Below, one piece after another: positions 62,869 through 64,000 of a DNA stretch of 64,000 bases. A program made the position numbers and the translations under genes. The notes under the pieces were generated by a model, which had not been told where the DNA came from, did no database searches, and saw only the letters and a program-made list of their open reading frames with translations. Within the stretch, counting starts at the first letter, position 1, and every line of letters begins with the position of its first letter. Source of the DNA: Planctomycetota bacterium. Lineage in GTDB: Bacteria > Planctomycetota > UBA8742 > UBA2392. The stretch is taken from contig JAMQHL010000019.1 of assembly GCA_025993795.1 (NCBI GenBank), positions 41,514 through 105,513 on the forward strand, written 5' to 3'.

Positions 62869-63006
62869 GTAGCCACAGCCTGCTTCGCAAGGTCTCCCGA
62901 CAAAGACATCATGTTCGTCTACTTCTTCAACACCTTCGAAACCGGCAAGACGCCCGAATACGAACTCGCCCGCGACCTGGAAAAGATACTGCTCCCGGCT
63001 AACTAA
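62869..63006 (+). pseudogene. Relic C-terminus of a second serine hydrolase
   Basis: The plus strand encodes ARSPDKDIMFVYFFN, then ETGKTPEYELARDLEKIL, ending in TAA at 63004. This matches the last part of the intact hydrolase (ARYPDDDVMFVFFLN, then ETGKRIDLDVARDLENAIF). No active site, start or signal remains. Confidence 0.8.
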
Positions 63007-63032
63007 AGGATGCGCGCACAGGCGCAGCGAAT

Positions 63033-63683
63033 CTACTTCGGGCGGAGGAGCAGTCGGAAAACGGGGTGGTCCTGTTTGGCAAGATTGCGCACGACTTGTG
63101 AATCGTCTTGGGAGCAAAACTCAATTACTCGGTCGATCCTGGTCTGCAAGTTTGGCTGATTGCCGCGAACATACGCCATCAAGAGCATGTGGGCGCCAAG
63201 ATGACGCACTTCAGGGTCCGCATCGAGCAGGAGTGGAAAGTAGACGCTCTCAACGAGCGCTACATACGAACGGTCAACAACAATCATCGAGTAGACATAC
63301 AGCCCGAATTGGTAAACCTGCTCCGTGCGTTCTTGCATCTGGGCGAATAGCACCCGATCTGTCCAATACAGCAGGCGTGTGCCCCGGACTTTGGCGGCCA
63401 AGGCGGCGGCGACGGCACGCATGGCTTTGGCGTCCGAGAGATCTGAACTGGCGAGGAGTTCGTCCAACCCTTGGTCGTCGATGACTGAAAACGATGTCAG
63501 ACGCTCGCCAACCCATTGAAGGTCGAGCTGTCCATTTGCCGGCTCGTTGCACTCGGCATTCGTCTTTGCGCCTGCGTCACTGGCCTCACCTTGGTACGTC
63601 GAGTTGCACGCCGTCAACAAGAGTGTCAACAGCAAAGCAATCCAGGCAAGCGCCTTTCTATGCAAGTGCGCGCGCGCTCTCAT
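63033..63683 (-). CDS. Predicted lipoprotein
   Basis: Encodes 216 residues, not recognised. The signal peptide ends in LLLTACN, a lipobox. The rest is helical with TRLLYWTDRVLFAQMQERTE and FCSQDDSQVVRNLAKQDHP. The ATG at 63683 overlaps the upstream small gene's stop by four bases (ATGA), so they are coupled and probably related in function. Its promoter would lie beyond the insertion sequence. Confidence 0.65.
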   Translation of the reverse strand: MRARAHLHRKALAWIALLLTLLLTACNSTYQGEASDAGAKTNAECNEPANGQLDLQWVGERLTSFSVIDDQGLDELLASSDLSDAKAMRAVAAALAAKVRGTRLLYWTDRVLFAQMQERTEQVYQFGLYVYSMIVVDRSYVALVESVYFPLLLDADPEVRHLGAHMLLMAYVRGNQPNLQTRIDRVIEFCSQDDSQVVRNLAKQDHPVFRLLLRPK

Positions 63684-63901
63684 TTGACGTCTTCCCATTC
63701 GCCGTTCTTGTCGCCCGTCTCTTCACCTTGGCGAATCTTGCCCAATAGCGGGGGCGGGTCGCCTCCCGAGACAGAGATGACAGTACGGATCCCGGTCTTG
63801 TTAGGGACTTTGATGGTTTCCGATAGCTCCTCACTGCAGAACCAATACTTCTGGGTCTTGCCGTCTGGGCAGCACTTCTTGTCAGACTTCTTGAGTTTCA
63901 C
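63680..63901 (-). CDS. Small Cys-containing protein, N-terminus probably cut by an IS
   Basis: Encodes 73 residues from GTG at 63901. KKCCPDGKTQKYWFCSEE has three cysteines, and GDPPPLLGKIRQGEETGDKNG follows. It has no recognised family. The frame runs open past the GTG to 63917, into the insertion sequence end, and stops there. I infer that the IS removed or displaced the N-terminus and promoter. It overlaps the lipoprotein start. Confidence 0.5.
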   Translation of the reverse strand: MKLKKSDKKCCPDGKTQKYWFCSEELSETIKVPNKTGIRTVISVSGGDPPPLLGKIRQGEETGDKNGEWEDVK

Positions 63902-63907
63902 TTTCTT

Positions 63908-64000
63908 AGAGCTTGTTTAACAAAGCTGTAGTTTGCGGGCGGGTTCTGTCGATGGGGTGGTTATGGCTACCAACTACCCTACCGACCTTTCGGATGAGCA
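63908..64000 (+). mobile_element. Left end of an IS5-like insertion sequence (truncated by window)
   Basis: AGAGCTTGTTTAACAAAGC at 63908 looks like the terminal inverted repeat of an IS5-type element. It precedes a transposase start. The other end is outside the window. Confidence 0.65.
63963..64000 (+). CDS. IS5-family transposase, N-terminal 12 codons
   Basis: The frame reads MATNYPTDLSDE, matching the YPTDLSDxQW start of the DUF4096-type domain of IS5-like transposases. The rest lies beyond the window. Upstream is the putative inverted repeat. Confidence 0.75.
   Translation, partial: MATNYPTDLSDE

Overview
The window reads as ordinary, gene-dense, GC-rich bacterial chromosome. The best taxonomic clue is a 51-residue basic protein at 21183-21338 that matches my memory of the small basic protein family of the Planctomycetes-Verrucomicrobia-Chlamydiae group. 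Many lipoproteins, a VWA/HEAT operon, a squalene-cyclase-like toroid with a TonB-like N-terminus, zinc-ribbon Ser/Thr kinase architecture and a type IV prepilin fit an uncultured Planctomycetota lineage. This is inference; no rRNA gene is present. Outer-membrane proteins (a beta-barrel, an AsmA-like protein) and a nearly complete mur set indicate a diderm cell with peptidoglycan.

Layout. 1-6508 (+): AsmA-like protein (5' end outside the window), rsmD, rlmN, a DUF58 protein. 6524-9409 (-): argG and a lipoprotein. 9542-13425 (+): a small lipoprotein, a site-2-protease-like membrane peptidase overlapping moaE, a thioredoxin-fold gene that looks frameshifted, and a diheme cytochrome lipoprotein. 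13388-17585 (-): methyltransferase, recG, a DUF1858-like protein, a GT2 glycosyltransferase. Then terC (+), a LysM pair (-), a small unknown gene, the small basic protein, an aminotransferase and an msrB-msrA fusion (+).

31750-23873 (-) is a rearranged division and cell-wall cluster: ftsW, murG, murC, murB, a 92-residue unknown, a PilZ-like protein, ddl, an ftsQ-like gene. It ends at a convergent terminator with no ftsA or ftsZ. A lamin-tail lipoprotein, a prepilin and bioA follow, then two secreted proteins on +. 42394-37971 (-) couples an RpoD-like sigma factor to an 884-residue coiled-coil protein and a membrane protein. rodA (+) follows, then a four-gene VWA/HEAT operon (49829-43688, -).

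50392-57568 holds the most unusual material. There is a secretin-N-domain-like gene divergent from the TonB-like/toroid fusion, and a 196-residue protein that aligns with the Ffh (SRP54) M domain but has no GTPase domain. rpsP lies near it but is separated from its usual rimM-trmD-rplS partners. A HEAT/EF-hand lipoprotein overlaps the rpsP stop codon, and an endonuclease III-like protein has an Asp-rich insert where the HhH motif should be. sucD, a zinc-ribbon kinase, a class C beta-lactamase-family hydrolase, a catalase-family gene, a relic of a second hydrolase, and an insertion sequence that apparently cuts a small gene complete the right end.

I found no CRISPR array, tRNA, rRNA, phage module or classical defence island. 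The strongest candidate for something undescribed is the stand-alone SRP M-domain protein at 53303-53893.
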